Shown here piece by piece: positions 8,773 to 18,656 of a stretch of 64,000 nt of DNA; the stretch's first letter is position 1; each line of letters begins with the position of its first letter. Made by a program: the position numbers and the translations under genes. The notes beneath the pieces were generated by a model. The model made no database searches. It was given only the letters and a program-made list of their open reading frames with translations, and was not told the origin of the DNA. Source of the DNA: JBHELG01 sp046263195 (GTDB taxonomy: Bacteria; Actinomycetota; Nitriliruptoria; Nitriliruptorales; JAHWKO01); NCBI GenBank assembly GCA_046263195.1, contig JBHELG010000040.1, positions 1 to 64,000 on the forward strand. The letters are read 5' to 3'.

Positions 8773-9123
8773 ATGAGAGCCGGAGTCGATGTCGTGGCGG
8801 TGGAGCGGGTCTCTGCCCTCCTCGCCCGCCGACGGGGCTTCCTGGAACGCGTCTTCACCGACAGGGAGGTCGCCGACAGCCTCAGAGGGGGCGTGTCCCT
8901 GTCTTCGTCGACGGCGGCAGCTCGGCTCGCGGCACGTTTCGCCGCGAAGGAGGCGGCGCGCAAAGCCCTCGACACCGCGCTCGGCTGGCGTGAGGTCGAG
9001 GTGCGCACGTCAGGCGACGGGGCTCCGGTCCTGTGGGTACGAGGGGCGCCGGCCCCCGCCAGCCTCTCGCTTGCCCATGACGGCGGCATCGCCGTGGCGT
9101 TCGTCGTGAACCAGGAGGGCTGA
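8773..9123 (+). CDS. acpS: Holo-ACP synthase
   Basis: Transfers 4'-phosphopantetheine from CoA to Ser37 of ACP. The 116-residue protein has the family N-terminus GVDVVAVERV with the Mg-binding Asp, the RVFTDRE segment, and the signature ARFAAKEAARKAL. It ends with SLSLAHDGGIAVAFV, the usual SISHD-like strand. It starts 4 bp after accD and fabI follows 4 bp later. Slightly short but within family range. Confidence 0.93.
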   Translation: MRAGVDVVAVERVSALLARRRGFLERVFTDREVADSLRGGVSLSSSTAAARLAARFAAKEAARKALDTALGWREVEVRTSGDGAPVLWVRGAPAPASLSLAHDGGIAVAFVVNQEG

Positions 9124-9127
9124 ACGC

Positions 9128-9910
9128 GTGCTGCTCGAAGGCAAGCGCCTGCTCGTGACCGGGGTGTTCGATCCCCGTTCAATCGCCTTCCACGTGGCCC
9201 GTCTTGCCCAGGAACAGGGAGCCCAGGTGGTCCTCACCGGCTTCGGCAAGGCACGGCGGACCACCGAGCGCTCGGCGCAGCGCCTGCCGTACCCCCCGGA
9301 CGTGCTCGAGCTCGACGTCACGGAGCCGAGCCATATCGCGGCCGTCGCGAAGGAACTTGATGCCCGCTGGGGTGTGCTCGACGGGTTGGTCCATGCGGTC
9401 GCCTACGCCCCGTCCTCCTGCCTTGGAGGCGGGTTCCTTCGTGCCCCTTGGCAGGATGTCGCCACGGTTTTTCACGTGTCCACGTACTCCCTGGCTGCGC
9501 TCAGCGCCGGGCTCGCGCCACTGCTGCGGTCTCGGGGGGGCGGCGCGATAGTCGGGCTGGACTTCGATGCCAGCGTGGCCTGGCCCTCCTACGACTGGAT
9601 GGGGGTCGCGAAGGCCGGACTCGAGTCCTGCGCGCGTTACCTCGCTCGTGATCTTGGGCCTGACGGGGTGAGGGTCAACCTCGTCGCTGCGGGCCCGCTC
9701 CACACCTTGTCGGCCCGTGGCATCGACGGTTTCGAGCGTTTCGAGGAAGTGTGGGCCGCCCGGGCGCCGCTCGGGTGGGACGCACGCGACCCTCAGCCCG
9801 TGGCACGGGCGGTGTGCATGCTCCTGTCGGACTGGGCGAAAGGGATCAGCGGCGAGGTCGTTCATGTGGACGGCGGGGCGCACGCCATGGGGGCCAGCAT
9901 CAGAGGCTGA
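9128..9910 (+). CDS. fabI: Enoyl-ACP reductase (InhA/FabI type)
   Basis: NADH-dependent last step of the elongation cycle. The 260-residue atypical SDR has the InhA-like N-terminus GKRLLVTGVFDPRSIAFHVA, LDGLVHAVAYAP, and active-site YDWMGVAKAGLES matching the family Tyr-x6-Lys arrangement. DGGAHAMG closes the protein. It is the last fatty acid gene of the operon; no FabZ or HadAB dehydratase gene is present in the window. The start is GTG, 4 bp after acpS. FabI and InhA are one family, so the symbol is a convention. Confidence 0.92.
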   Translation: MLLEGKRLLVTGVFDPRSIAFHVARLAQEQGAQVVLTGFGKARRTTERSAQRLPYPPDVLELDVTEPSHIAAVAKELDARWGVLDGLVHAVAYAPSSCLGGGFLRAPWQDVATVFHVSTYSLAALSAGLAPLLRSRGGGAIVGLDFDASVAWPSYDWMGVAKAGLESCARYLARDLGPDGVRVNLVAAGPLHTLSARGIDGFERFEEVWAARAPLGWDARDPQPVARAVCMLLSDWAKGISGEVVHVDGGAHAMGASIRG

Positions 9911-9916
9911 TGGGCA

Positions 9917-10501
9917 GTGGGATTCTCGCGTGAGCAGCTCGAGGCGGCTCGCGACCGTACGGTGCCTGACCTCGTCGGCCCGGACCTCAGGCTGCTGTTC
10001 ATCGGGATCAACCCCGGCCTGTGGACGGCTGCGGCAGGCGCCCATTTCGCACACCCGGGCAACCGCTTCTACAAAGCCCTCCATGCCGCGGGCATCATCC
10101 TGCCCGAATCCCTCGACGTCAGTGAGGGCTTCACTGAGGTCGCCGTGGCGGCCCTGCTCGACCGTGGCCTCGGGATCACGAACCTCGTTGACCGAGCCAC
10201 TGCCCGAGCCGACGAGTTGACGACCGACGAGCTGCGGGAGGGCGCACGTCGCCTCGTCGAGAAGGTGGGCAGATGGCGACCGAAGGTGGCGGCGGTCGTG
10301 GGCATCACCGCCTACCGCACGGCCTTCGGTCGGGGGGATGCAGCCGTGGGCCGCCAGGAGGAGGACCTGGCCGGCGCTGAGCTGTGGGCGCTACCCAACC
10401 CGAGCGGGCTGAACGCCCACTACCGACTGATCGACCTCGCCCGCCTCTACCGCGAGGCGGCGGCCGCCGCTGGCGTCGAGCTCGGCCCCATGCGACGCTG
10501 A
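9917..10501 (+). CDS. mug: G/U mismatch-specific uracil-DNA glycosylase
   Basis: A base-excision glycosylase of the Mug/TDG branch that removes uracil or ethenocytosine opposite guanine. The 194-residue protein has motif 1 FIGINPGLWTAAAGAHFAHP (Asn in GINPG), GNRFYKAL, and motif 2 ALPNPSGLNAHY. The GTG start lies 6 bp after fabI, so it is probably co-transcribed with the FAS operon, though functionally unrelated. It converges with a minus-strand gene ending one base beyond its stop; no terminator hairpin separates them. Confidence 0.9.
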   Translation: MGFSREQLEAARDRTVPDLVGPDLRLLFIGINPGLWTAAAGAHFAHPGNRFYKALHAAGIILPESLDVSEGFTEVAVAALLDRGLGITNLVDRATARADELTTDELREGARRLVEKVGRWRPKVAAVVGITAYRTAFGRGDAAVGRQEEDLAGAELWALPNPSGLNAHYRLIDLARLYREAAAAAGVELGPMRR

Positions 10502-10502
10502 C

Positions 10503-10952
10503 TCAGGCGCCGAATCCGGGGAGTCCGGGTGGCTCCTGGCGCACGGTGTCTACCGCGTGCTGGAGCGGATGCAGAAACGGGAACGCCTCGGGATCGAGCG
10601 GTTCGGACTCGCTGAACTCCCCGATCTGGCTGTCCTCGAAGGGGGCTGCCGTCACGTGTGGAGGATGCCTGCGGGCGCCATAGACGACGAGCAGGACGTC
10701 TCCCCCGCCGACGAGCTCGGCCTCGGCGAGAAAGCCGTAGGCCGGGGTCGACGTCGCCAGGATCTCTTCGCGCGCGAGGGTGCTCATCAAGGCGAAGCGA
10801 GCATGGTCGTCGTCTGGCCAGTCAGGGATTCGGATGAGCCGGGTCGAGTGTGGGCCTGGCAGGACGACGACCACAGGCAGTGGCCGCGGCTCGTGCGTGA
10901 TGAGGTCGCGCGCCGCTTCCCGGCAGACGAACGCCAGCTCCTCGAATTGCAC
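10503..10952 (-). CDS. Hypothetical protein coupled to ilvD
   Basis: A 149-residue protein without recognised family motifs. The chosen GTG (complement of 10950-10952) lies two bases after the ilvD stop, giving TAGCGGTG, which indicates translational coupling; a longer frame would overlap ilvD. Features include an N-terminal FEELAFVCREAARDLI helix, hydrophobic PVVVVLPG and VLLVVYG strands, and an acidic C-terminal half (DSQIGEFSESEPLDPEAF). It looks soluble. The function is unknown. Confidence 0.6.
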   Translation of the reverse strand: MQFEELAFVCREAARDLITHEPRPLPVVVVLPGPHSTRLIRIPDWPDDDHARFALMSTLAREEILATSTPAYGFLAEAELVGGGDVLLVVYGARRHPPHVTAAPFEDSQIGEFSESEPLDPEAFPFLHPLQHAVDTVRQEPPGLPGFGA

Positions 10953-10954
10953 CG

Positions 10955-12637
10955 CTATCCCGAAGTCGTTGCCCCGTCCGCGGCCGACCCCACCGTACGC
11001 GCGTACTTGGCGAGCACGCCGCGGGTGTAGCGAGGCGCGGGCGGCGTCCATCCCCTGCGGCGGCTGTGCAGCACCTCCGGGTCGACAAGCACGTCGATGC
11101 GACGGCTCGGTACGTCGATGACAACGCGGTCGCCGTCCTCCAGGAACGCGATCGGGCCCTCGTGGGCGGCCTCGGGGGCCACATGTCCGATGCAGAAGCC
11201 GCGCGTGCCGCCGCTGAAGCGCCCGTCGGTGACGAGTGCCACGCTCGACCCGAGCCCCGCCCCCTTGACCGCGGCGGTGACCGCCAGCATCTCGCGCATT
11301 CCCGGACCACCGGTCGGGCCCTCCCAGCGGATGACGATCACCTCGCCGTCTCGGATTCGGTCGGTGAGCACCGCTTCAAGCGCATCGGACTCGTCGTCGA
11401 ACACGCGAGCGGGACCGTCGAAGTGAAGCTGGTCGGAAGCCAGGCCGGCGATCTTCACCACCGCTCCGTCAGGCGCCAGGGAGCCCCGTAGGATCGCGAT
11501 GCCGCCATCGGCGTGGATGGGTGCCGACAGCGGACGGATGACGTCCCCGTCCGCGCTGGGCGGGTCGAGCTCGGCAAGGTTCTCCTCCAGAGTTCTGCCG
11601 GTCACCGTCAGCGCGTCCCCGTGCAGTAGGCCGGCCTCGAGCAGCTCGCGCATGACGACCGGTACCCCGCCCACCCGGTCGAGGTCGTTCATGTGATAGC
11701 GCCCGGCGGGCTTCGTGTCAGCGAAGTGGGGCACCCGCCGCCCGATGCGATCGAAGTCGTCGAGGTGGAGATCGACGCCGGCTTCGCGGGCGATCGCAAG
11801 CAGGTGAAGCACGGCATTGGTCGACCCTCCGACCGCCATGACGACGCTGATGGCGTTCTCGAGCGCCTGCCGCGTGATGACGTCGCGTGGTGCGATGCCG
11901 GCTTCGAGCAGGCGCAGGACGGCCTCGCCGGAGTGTCGGGCGAAGTCGTCACGGCGAGGATCTGTGGCGGGGGGCGAGGACGAGCCAGGCAGTGCCATGC
12001 CGAGCGCCTCGATGGCCGAGGCCATGGTGTTCGCGGTGAACATGCCGGCGCACGCGCCCTCGCCCGGGCACGCATTGCGCTCGATGGCGCTCAGCTCCTC
12101 CGCGCTGAGGTTCCCCCGAGCATGAGCCCCGACCGCCTCGAACACGTCCACGATGTTGAGGTCCTGACCATCGAGCCAACCCGGAAGGATCGAGCCGCCG
12201 TAGAGGAACACGGACGGGATGTTGAGACGCGCGGCGGCCATGACCATGCCGGGCAGGGACTTGTCGCACCCGGCGAAAGTGACGATCCCGTCGAGCCGTT
12301 CGGCGTGCACGACGAGCTCGACCGAATCTGCGATCACCTCCCGGGATACGAGCGATGCGCGCATCCCCTCGTGACCCATCGATATCCCGTCGCTGACCGC
12401 GATGGTGACGAACTCGAGGGGAAAGCCGCCGGCCTCCTTCACTCCGAGCTTCGCCTGCTTCGCCAGCCGGTCTAGAGGGAGATTGCAGGGCGTGACTTCA
12501 TTCCACGACGAAGCGATCCCAACCTGAGGTTTCGTGAAGTCCTCGTCGGTCATGCCGACCGCCCTGAGCATTGCGCGGGCGGGGGCGCGCTCAAAGCCCT
12601 CGGTCACCTCGCGGCTGCGGTGACGTGGATCAGCCAT
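10955..12637 (-). CDS. ilvD: Dihydroxy-acid dehydratase
   Basis: Dehydrates 2,3-dihydroxy acids in isoleucine and valine synthesis. The 560-residue IlvD/Edd protein has the iron-sulfur cysteine motifs [11 protein letters not shown] and [18 protein letters not shown], plus the late [15 protein letters not shown] segment. Length matches the family. The start ATG reads [13 protein letters not shown] and is followed by [13 protein letters not shown], a standard IlvD N-terminus. It stands apart from other branched-chain genes and leads a two-gene unit with the small hypothetical gene downstream. Confidence 0.95.
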   Translation of the reverse strand: MADPRHRSREVTEGFERAPARAMLRAVGMTDEDFTKPQVGIASSWNEVTPCNLPLDRLAKQAKLGVKEAGGFPLEFVTIAVSDGISMGHEGMRASLVSREVIADSVELVVHAERLDGIVTFAGCDKSLPGMVMAAARLNIPSVFLYGGSILPGWLDGQDLNIVDVFEAVGAHARGNLSAEELSAIERNACPGEGACAGMFTANTMASAIEALGMALPGSSSPPATDPRRDDFARHSGEAVLRLLEAGIAPRDVITRQALENAISVVMAVGGSTNAVLHLLAIAREAGVDLHLDDFDRIGRRVPHFADTKPAGRYHMNDLDRVGGVPVVMRELLEAGLLHGDALTVTGRTLEENLAELDPPSADGDVIRPLSAPIHADGGIAILRGSLAPDGAVVKIAGLASDQLHFDGPARVFDDESDALEAVLTDRIRDGEVIVIRWEGPTGGPGMREMLAVTAAVKGAGLGSSVALVTDGRFSGGTRGFCIGHVAPEAAHEGPIAFLEDGDRVVIDVPSRRIDVLVDPEVLHSRRRGWTPPAPRYTRGVLAKYARTVGSAADGATTSG

Positions 12638-12744
12638 CGTGACTCCTGACCTCGAGGGTGGGACAGGTTAGTCGCCGCCCTGCAGTTCGCGTCCAGGCCT
12701 CGACGAGTGCTCACCTGCAAGGGGCTGTCCCCGTCGGGCCAAAC

Positions 12745-13897
12745 TCAACGGCCCCTCGGCGGATCGCGCCCGGTGAACAAGCCGCCCTGACCATCCCGTT
12801 CGGTCTTGTCGCGGTGGTGGGGGCGGCAGCGGGCTTCGAGCTTGTGGTAGGAGGTGGGCCCGCGGTGCGCGAGGGGGTCCTCGTGGTCCCATTCCAGGCC
12901 GTGCCGGCGTCCACAGCCCTCCTCCATACAGGTGGCGCCGTCGAGGTCGGGCGGTCGCCCCAGCTCCAGGGCGGTGCGCACTTCGGCGGGGATGTGGCGG
13001 CCGAAGTGCTTCACCTTCGTGATTTCACATCCATCGATCAGCACGCCTTTGAGGAAGGCGTCGGAGGCGATGCGCCGGACAACGTTGACCGGTAGCGGGG
13101 CGACTCCGGGATATGGCAGCGCTCGCCATCCTCGGCCTGCCCGCGGCGCAGGGCATCGAGGTCGACCACGACCACAACATCCGCCCGCGAGTGGCGGCAA
13201 CTGCCCTGCCCAGACAGCAGTGACACGAGGGCATCGGCGGCATACGCCGCTCGGGCCTCCCGGCCTCCCTGCTGCCAGGCGTTGCGGTATGCGCGGTCGG
13301 TGAGGGCGTCGATGCGGTTGACCAGAGGGGTGCCGACCTCGGGTGGCAGGCGGAAGCGCCCCGCCACCATGCCCTCGTCGTCCACCCAATGGTGGAACTC
13401 CCGGGCCCGGTGCTGACGCTCGTGCAGGGCCTCGCGGTCGACCTCTGCGTTGAGACGTACCCGCCGGACCTGGTCCTTCAGACTGCGCCAGTCAGCCTGC
13501 TCGGCCACCTCCAACAGGTCGCCCTCGGCGGAGGGTCGACCGCCGCGGCCTTGGCCACCTCAGCGGCCTGGGCCTGTGAGATGCGCCCCGCCGCAAACGC
13601 CTCCCGAGTGGCGGCAAGCCCCTCGATGGCCTCGGCCGTCTCGATCAGCTCGCCGGCCTGCTGGGGCTGGTGCCCAACATCCTGGCCAGCCACTGCGCCC
13701 CCGACGCATGCCCCCCGGGCCCGATAGGTGCCGCACTCTTCCACCCTCATAGCTGCCCTGACAGGGGTTGCGGCGCACACCTTCTCCTGAGCCAGAGTCT
13801 CGACCAGCTCCAGCGCCTCCGACCCCGACAGGCCCCCGGGATCGCAGTCCGCCAGCGCCCGCCGCAGCTCCCGGGCCGTGTTAGCAGTCCTCATCAC
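12745..13897 (-). pseudogene. DUF222/13E12-family HNH endonuclease, two frameshifts
   Basis: Three overlapping frames together make one DUF222-HNH protein. The first (13897 to about 13535) holds the N-terminal DUF222 part with ELRRALADCDPGGLSGSEAL. The second (about 13535 to 13110) continues with EVAEQADWRSLKDQVRRVRL and ADALVSLL. The third (about 13110 to 12745) carries the HNH region with CMEEGCGRRHGLEWDHEDP and CRPHHRDKTERDG. Each junction is repaired by restoring one base: near 13533-13535 and near 13108-13110, both in a run of three C on the coding strand. The family is multicopy in actinobacteria and of unclear role. It is either a decayed copy or two sequence errors. Confidence 0.8.
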
Positions 13898-13901
13898 GAT
13901 C

Positions 13902-13915
13902 CGATCATACGTTCG
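13902..13915 (-). promoter_or_regulatory. Possible LexA-like box upstream of the DUF222-HNH gene
   Basis: The coding strand reads CGAACGTATGATCG just before the start. The left half matches the actinobacterial SOS box half-site CGAAC; the right half is only approximate (GATCG for GTTCG). Mycobacterial 13E12 genes are known to carry SOS boxes, which makes the site worth noting, but the match is weak. Confidence 0.3.
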
Positions 13916-14118
13916 GGGTACGACAGAAGGATGCGGGAAGATCAGTGGGCTGTGGAAAAACCAACTGCTACTCGAAGACGCTGCTGCTCCCTCCGCCCGC
14001 CGATGGCCGCTCTTGTCCCGTAGTCGCGCCTCTTTCGTCGTAGGCGACCGGACTTGATCAATTGCGGCGATGGCGACCGCTGGTAGGGGCGCCTAGTGCT
14101 GCGGGAGTCCCCACAGGA

Positions 14119-16011
14119 TCAGCGCCAGCGCGCCCTCCCGGTGCGCACGTGACAGTCACCGAGAAGCGTCGCACCGACCACCTCCCCGAGGAGGGGTTGG
14201 AGGAAGGGCACGCTCAGCTGGCGGACGCGGGCTGGCCGTTGCGCGGCCGGCTCCGCCCGGACAGAAACGTCGGCCAGCCGAGCACCACGCGAGACGACCG
14301 CCCGACTCCGTCGCTGAGCGCCGGATGCCGGGGGCGCGTCCGGGTCCTCCTCGACAACGAGCTGCACCGAACCGGCCGAGCCACGGGCCATCCAGCCACC
14401 GCCCGCCGAGCGCATCTCCAGCTGGACCCGAGAAAGCTGAAATTCGGTGAGCCAGTGTGTTGCGGCAGCGGTCAGCGTCCCATCGGCCCAACCGCGCAGG
14501 AAGGTCACCCTTTCTTCCAAATCATCGAGATCTTCCTCCCGCACAGGGACGCTGAGCACGATGATGGGCGTCGGAGGCAGTCCGAGCCAGCCGGGTAGCC
14601 CCAAGGGGCGGGCGGCTTCCGTTACACCACCGAGGATCGAGAGGATTGTTCGTCCCTGCAATGCACGGGGTTCGAGACCGGGGGGGAGCAGAGCGGCGAG
14701 GCGGTCGCGGTCCACGGTGACGTCGACAACCACGGCATGGCGTATCCGGGCCTGGAACGGAATCGGATGGAGAGGCACGAGGGTTCGCACGGCGCGGCGG
14801 ACCTTCATTTCGAGCGCCGGTTCGGCGCGGCGTGAAACCGCCAGCTGCCAACCGAATCCCAGCGAGAACGCAACGAACAGGCCGATGCTCGTCCCCACCA
14901 CCAGAGCAAGCCCGCCCGGCGCGATGAGCAGGAGCACACCGCTCGCGAGCGCCGCGAGGAAGGCACCCAGGCCGAACAGCCGCACGAGGGGATGAAGCCG
15001 TTGACCGGCGGCCCGGACGAGGGCGAGCCCCACGACCCCGTACACGGCGTTGCCTGCGAGCGCGCTGAGCCCGAGAGCGGTGCGCTCCACCGCGACGAAT
15101 AGGGCCGGCTGTCCGGCGGCCGCTTGCGGCGCGAGCGCCGGGAGTGCGCCTGCTAGCAGGGCGACCGCGACGAGATCAGCCGCCACAGCCACTCCGACGG
15201 CGGCGATGGCGACCGGCCGCCAGTGAGGATGGGCCAGCTCGGCGAGCAGGACGAGAACGGCGAGCAGCCCAAGGCTGGCCACGCCCCAGGTCGCCCAACC
15301 CAACGACCACCCCGCACCTGCACGTACCACGGCCCCCGCTCGCATCACGACGGGCCCGGCCCCGGCGGAGCCGTCGGACAGCACGGTCAGGGTGAGCACC
15401 GAAGCGACAACGTTCGCGATGGCGGCAGCCCAGGCCAGGTAGGTGCCAGGCCCGGAAGCTCGCACGAGCCGTCCGAAGGCGACGATGGCATCCCGCTCCG
15501 CCACCATGGCCCAACCAGCAAGGCCAAGAGCAGCCCCGGCAACGCCGGCTGCGGGCACGGACCATTGCAGCTGGCTGAGCAGAAGGTCTGGCAGCCCGTG
15601 TCCGACTCGCAACTCGACCGGAGCGAGGACGTGGGGGAAGATCGACACTCCCACCGCCGTGACCGCAGCGGCGATGCAGCCCACCGCCGCACCCTGCGTG
15701 AGGGGCCGCAGCCGACGGTGACGGGCCACCAGCTGCCGCGACCACGGCCCGTGACGACGAATTCTCTTGACGGGGTAGACCGGCAAGGGATGGCGGGATG
15801 TCGCCGGGTCCGGGGCGAGCGGAAGCAGTCGGGGGCCGACGATTGCGGTGGTCAAACCCCCGAGGATGGCGACCCCGAGCACCCCCGACCAGCGTACGGT
15901 GAGCACGTCCGGAGCTGCGAGGTGGGGGCCGATGAGTGCGGCGAGGAGCATGCCGAGCGACCCGGCGAGGAGCCACCAGGCGTCGTGACGCAGTCGTGCG
16001 GCAGTTCCCAC
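14119..16011 (-). CDS. Multi-TM membrane protein with cytoplasmic DUF2071-like C-terminal domain
   Basis: A 630-residue protein. Residues 1 to about 390 contain roughly nine or ten hydrophobic segments (for example WWLLAGSLGMLLAALIG, GLLAVLVLLAEL, LALVVGTSIGLFVAFSLGF). Residues from about 405 are soluble: PIPFQARIRHAVVVDVTVDR followed by DRLAALLPPGLEPRALQG resembles the start of DUF2071 or acetoacetate-decarboxylase-like domains. The GTG start follows AAGGAGGAGGC, a strong site. It is probably alone in its transcript or shares one with upstream mdh. No function can be assigned; joining a membrane block to such a ligand-binding-type domain is unusual. Confidence 0.7.
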   Translation of the reverse strand: MGTAARLRHDAWWLLAGSLGMLLAALIGPHLAAPDVLTVRWSGVLGVAILGGLTTAIVGPRLLPLAPDPATSRHPLPVYPVKRIRRHGPWSRQLVARHRRLRPLTQGAAVGCIAAAVTAVGVSIFPHVLAPVELRVGHGLPDLLLSQLQWSVPAAGVAGAALGLAGWAMVAERDAIVAFGRLVRASGPGTYLAWAAAIANVVASVLTLTVLSDGSAGAGPVVMRAGAVVRAGAGWSLGWATWGVASLGLLAVLVLLAELAHPHWRPVAIAAVGVAVAADLVAVALLAGALPALAPQAAAGQPALFVAVERTALGLSALAGNAVYGVVGLALVRAAGQRLHPLVRLFGLGAFLAALASGVLLLIAPGGLALVVGTSIGLFVAFSLGFGWQLAVSRRAEPALEMKVRRAVRTLVPLHPIPFQARIRHAVVVDVTVDRDRLAALLPPGLEPRALQGRTILSILGGVTEAARPLGLPGWLGLPPTPIIVLSVPVREEDLDDLEERVTFLRGWADGTLTAAATHWLTEFQLSRVQLEMRSAGGGWMARGSAGSVQLVVEEDPDAPPASGAQRRSRAVVSRGARLADVSVRAEPAAQRPARVRQLSVPFLQPLLGEVVGATLLGDCHVRTGRARWR

Positions 16012-16065
16012 GCCTCCTCCTTGCCTTGCGCCGTCGAGGAACGCCAGCGGCGCTGCCGTCAGTGG

Positions 16066-17055
16066 TCAGATCAGTTCGGCCACGACTTCCCGCTCCTCTT
16101 CCAGTTCGCGTACCGAGACCTGGATCTTCTCCTGGGCGAACTCGGAGAAGGGGAGATCTTGGACGATCTCGTAGTTGCCCTTGCCGTCGGTACGGACCGG
16201 AAAGCTGCAGATCAGGCCCTCTGGGACGCCGTAGGAGCCGTCGGAGGGCACCGCCATCGAGACCCAATCATCGTCCCGCGTGGGCCGCCCGCCGAGCCAA
16301 GCTCCAACATGGTCCACGAGGGCACTCGCAGCAGATAACGCGGAGGATTGACCGCGAGCCTCGATGATCGCCGTACCCCGCTCCTGCACCGTGGGGATGA
16401 AGTCGCGCTCGAACCAGTCGTCGTCGCCTATGACCTCGCGGGCCCAAGCCCCATCAATCCTGGCATGCTCGAAGTCGGGAAACTGCGTGGCACTGTGATT
16501 ACCCCACACGGCAAGGTTCGAGATGTCCGCGGCTCCGACCCCAGCCTTTGCGGCGAGCTGCGCCACAGCGCGGTTGTGGTCGAGGCGGGTCATCGCGCTG
16601 AAGCGCTCTGGCGGGATGGTCCTGGCGTTGCTCAGGGCTATGAGGCAGTTCGTGTTGGCCGGATTTCCGACCACCGCGACTCGCACATCGTCAGCGGCTA
16701 CGGCGGCAAGAGCCTCTCCCTGAGCTTTGAAGATGGGGCCGTTGTCCTTGATGAGGTCTCGGCGGGCCTGACCCTTGCCGCGAGGCTTGGCCCCGACCAG
16801 CAGGGCGAGGTTTGCGTCCCTGAATCCCTCCTCGGGGTCATCCGTGATGATCAGGTCGGTCAGGAGTGGAAAAGCGCAATCTGCGAGCTCCATCGCGACG
16901 CCGTGGAGAGGGCCCAAGGCGATGGGAAGCTCGATCAGCTGAAGGACAACTGGGAGGTCGTCACCGAACATCTCACCCGAGGCAATGCGGGGAAGGAGGG
17001 CATACCCGATGGCGCCCGCTGCACCGGTGACCGCGACGCGGACGGGGTGTGCCAT
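16066..17055 (-). CDS. mdh: Malate dehydrogenase
   Basis: Interconverts malate and oxaloacetate with NAD in the TCA cycle. The 329-residue protein is of the cytosolic-type MDH group: NAD-binding [18 protein letters not shown] (10-27), [16 protein letters not shown] with the substrate Arg residues, [12 protein letters not shown], and the catalytic His in [12 protein letters not shown]. Length fits. It is flanked by unrelated genes, and the membrane protein downstream on the same strand starts 54 bp beyond its stop. Confidence 0.95.
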   Translation of the reverse strand: MAHPVRVAVTGAAGAIGYALLPRIASGEMFGDDLPVVLQLIELPIALGPLHGVAMELADCAFPLLTDLIITDDPEEGFRDANLALLVGAKPRGKGQARRDLIKDNGPIFKAQGEALAAVAADDVRVAVVGNPANTNCLIALSNARTIPPERFSAMTRLDHNRAVAQLAAKAGVGAADISNLAVWGNHSATQFPDFEHARIDGAWAREVIGDDDWFERDFIPTVQERGTAIIEARGQSSALSAASALVDHVGAWLGGRPTRDDDWVSMAVPSDGSYGVPEGLICSFPVRTDGKGNYEIVQDLPFSEFAQEKIQVSVRELEEEREVVAELI

Positions 17056-17144
17056 CTCCGTTACTCCTCAGCGCGGGGTGGGGCGATGCGACCGGTCGGA
17101 TCAGCCTAGGTCGCTGTTGTCGTCAGTGATAGCGGGGGACCGGC

Positions 17145-17654
17145 TCATAGGGGGCCGCCACCACGAGGTTCCGGGAACGTTGCCGACCGCCCGGGGGTTG
17201 CCTGCGCGCCGTCGACGACTTCCCGGCTGCCCAGGGGGTGATCGAGCTCGATGCGCGTCGACTTCTGCACGGCGAGCTCGATGCAGGCGAGGTCCTGGGC
17301 GGCGGGGTCGTGACCCTCGAAGAGGGTGATCGTCACCGACGCTGCACTCTCCACGACAGCAACGTGGTCGAGCACGTAGCAGGGCTCTACGCCTGACCAC
17401 CACAAGACTCGAACCGTGATCCCATCGCCCTCAGGTGTGGCTGACTCGAAAGGCACCGGGCGCAGGTCGGCCATACCCGGACGTGGCCTGACATTCTGCG
17501 CTCCCGATGGTTGTGCCGGAGGGAACGCACAGGGCTCTGTGGTGGCGCACGAGGTCGGTTGCTCCGGGTCGGGGCGCGAGCTTCTTGACGTCATCCCGCC
17601 GCAACTTGCGACGAGCAGCGTCAGGGCGGCAAGGACGACCGATGACCGTGGCAC
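17145..17654 (-). CDS. Putative lipoprotein
   Basis: A 169-residue secreted protein. The GTG start was chosen because AGGAGGGG lies directly upstream and it gives a compact signal peptide ending in a lipobox (VLAALTLLVASCGG, Cys at about 18). A Ser/Pro-rich linker follows. A C-terminal domain with VEPCYVLDHVAVVESAASV and LACIELAVQKSTRIELDHPL resembles a small beta domain seen in other actinobacterial lipoproteins, with two cysteines that could form a disulfide. It would be anchored outside the membrane. The role is unknown. Confidence 0.75.
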   Translation of the reverse strand: MPRSSVVLAALTLLVASCGGMTSRSSRPDPEQPTSCATTEPCAFPPAQPSGAQNVRPRPGMADLRPVPFESATPEGDGITVRVLWWSGVEPCYVLDHVAVVESAASVTITLFEGHDPAAQDLACIELAVQKSTRIELDHPLGSREVVDGAQATPGRSATFPEPRGGGPL

Positions 17655-17750
17655 GGCTTCCCCTCCTGTCACGACGCAGCGTGACCGAGAACCGGGTTTC
17701 GCGCCTTGGCTTGCTTCCAGCGTACGTGGGTTGTGCTGATCGGCCTGCTT

Positions 17751-18656
17751 CTAGGGCACGTGCGCTGTCGTGATCGCTTCCAAGGGTCGGCGCGGCAAGC
17801 CATTCTGGGCACGGGCCGCTTCGAGCGTGTTCTGCAGCAGCATCGCGATGGTCATCTGCCCGACGCCACCTGGCACTGGTGTGATGGCGCCCGCCACCCT
17901 CGAGACGTCCTCGAATGCGACATCCCCCGTCAATGTGCCATCGGGTAGACGGTTCACGCCCACATCGATCACGACTGCTCCCGGTTTCACCCACGTGCTG
18001 GTCACGAGCCGGGGGATCCCAACCGCGACGACGAGCACGTCGGCGCGGGCGCATTCCTCGCGCAGGTCCACGGTACGCGAATGGGTTTGCACGACGGTGG
18101 CATCGATTCCCTTGAGGCTGAGGAGGACCGCAAGCGGCCGGCCAACGAGGATCGAACGGCCCACAATGACGACCCGAGCTCCTTTCAGATCGACTTGTGC
18201 GTCGCGCAGTATCTCGAGCACGCCGTAGGGCGTGCAGGGGATGAAGGTCGGAGTGCCCCGCAGCAGACGCCCTCCGTTGACGGGATGGAGTCCGTCGACG
18301 TCCTTGTCGGGATCTAGGCGCTCCTGCACGTGTTCGGGATTGAGCAGGGGAGGCAGCGGCAGCTGCACGAGGATCCCGTGGATGGCAGGATCGGCGTTCA
18401 ACTCCTCGATGGTCGAATCGAGCTGCTCGGGCCTCGTAGACGAGGGCAGCTTGATCTGCCGGCTGTACATCCCGACCGCCTCACAGGCGCGGTGCTTGTT
18501 GTCCACATAGATGCGTGAAGCCGGGTCGTCACCCACCAGAACTGCGGCGAGCCCAGGCAGAATGCGATGCTCGATCCGCAGCTTCGCTGTCTCCTCGGCT
18601 ATGCGCTCCCGCAGCCGCCGCGCGAGCGCCCTTCCGTCGAGGATGTTGGCAGGCAC
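17751..18656 (-). CDS. folD: Bifunctional methylene-THF dehydrogenase/cyclohydrolase
   Basis: Converts 5,10-methylene-THF to 10-formyl-THF, feeding purN and purH encoded nearby. The 301-residue protein has the Tyr/Lys active-site region DDPASRIYVDNKHRACEAVG, HGILVQLPLPP, the cofactor-loop VVIVGRSILVGRPLAVLL, and the C-terminal TPVPGGVGQMTIAMLL. Length is normal. The following genes on the same strand are VOC, purH and purN, so a one-carbon/purine neighbourhood is evident even though spacing does not suggest one operon. Confidence 0.95.
   Translation of the reverse strand: MPANILDGRALARRLRERIAEETAKLRIEHRILPGLAAVLVGDDPASRIYVDNKHRACEAVGMYSRQIKLPSSTRPEQLDSTIEELNADPAIHGILVQLPLPPLLNPEHVQERLDPDKDVDGLHPVNGGRLLRGTPTFIPCTPYGVLEILRDAQVDLKGARVVIVGRSILVGRPLAVLLSLKGIDATVVQTHSRTVDLREECARADVLVVAVGIPRLVTSTWVKPGAVVIDVGVNRLPDGTLTGDVAFEDVSRVAGAITPVPGGVGQMTIAMLLQNTLEAARAQNGLPRRPLEAITTAHVP

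Noticed and set aside
15176..16267. Large open frames opposite and alongside the 630-residue membrane protein
   Set aside because: High-GC shadow frames without motifs, ribosome sites or believable codon use.
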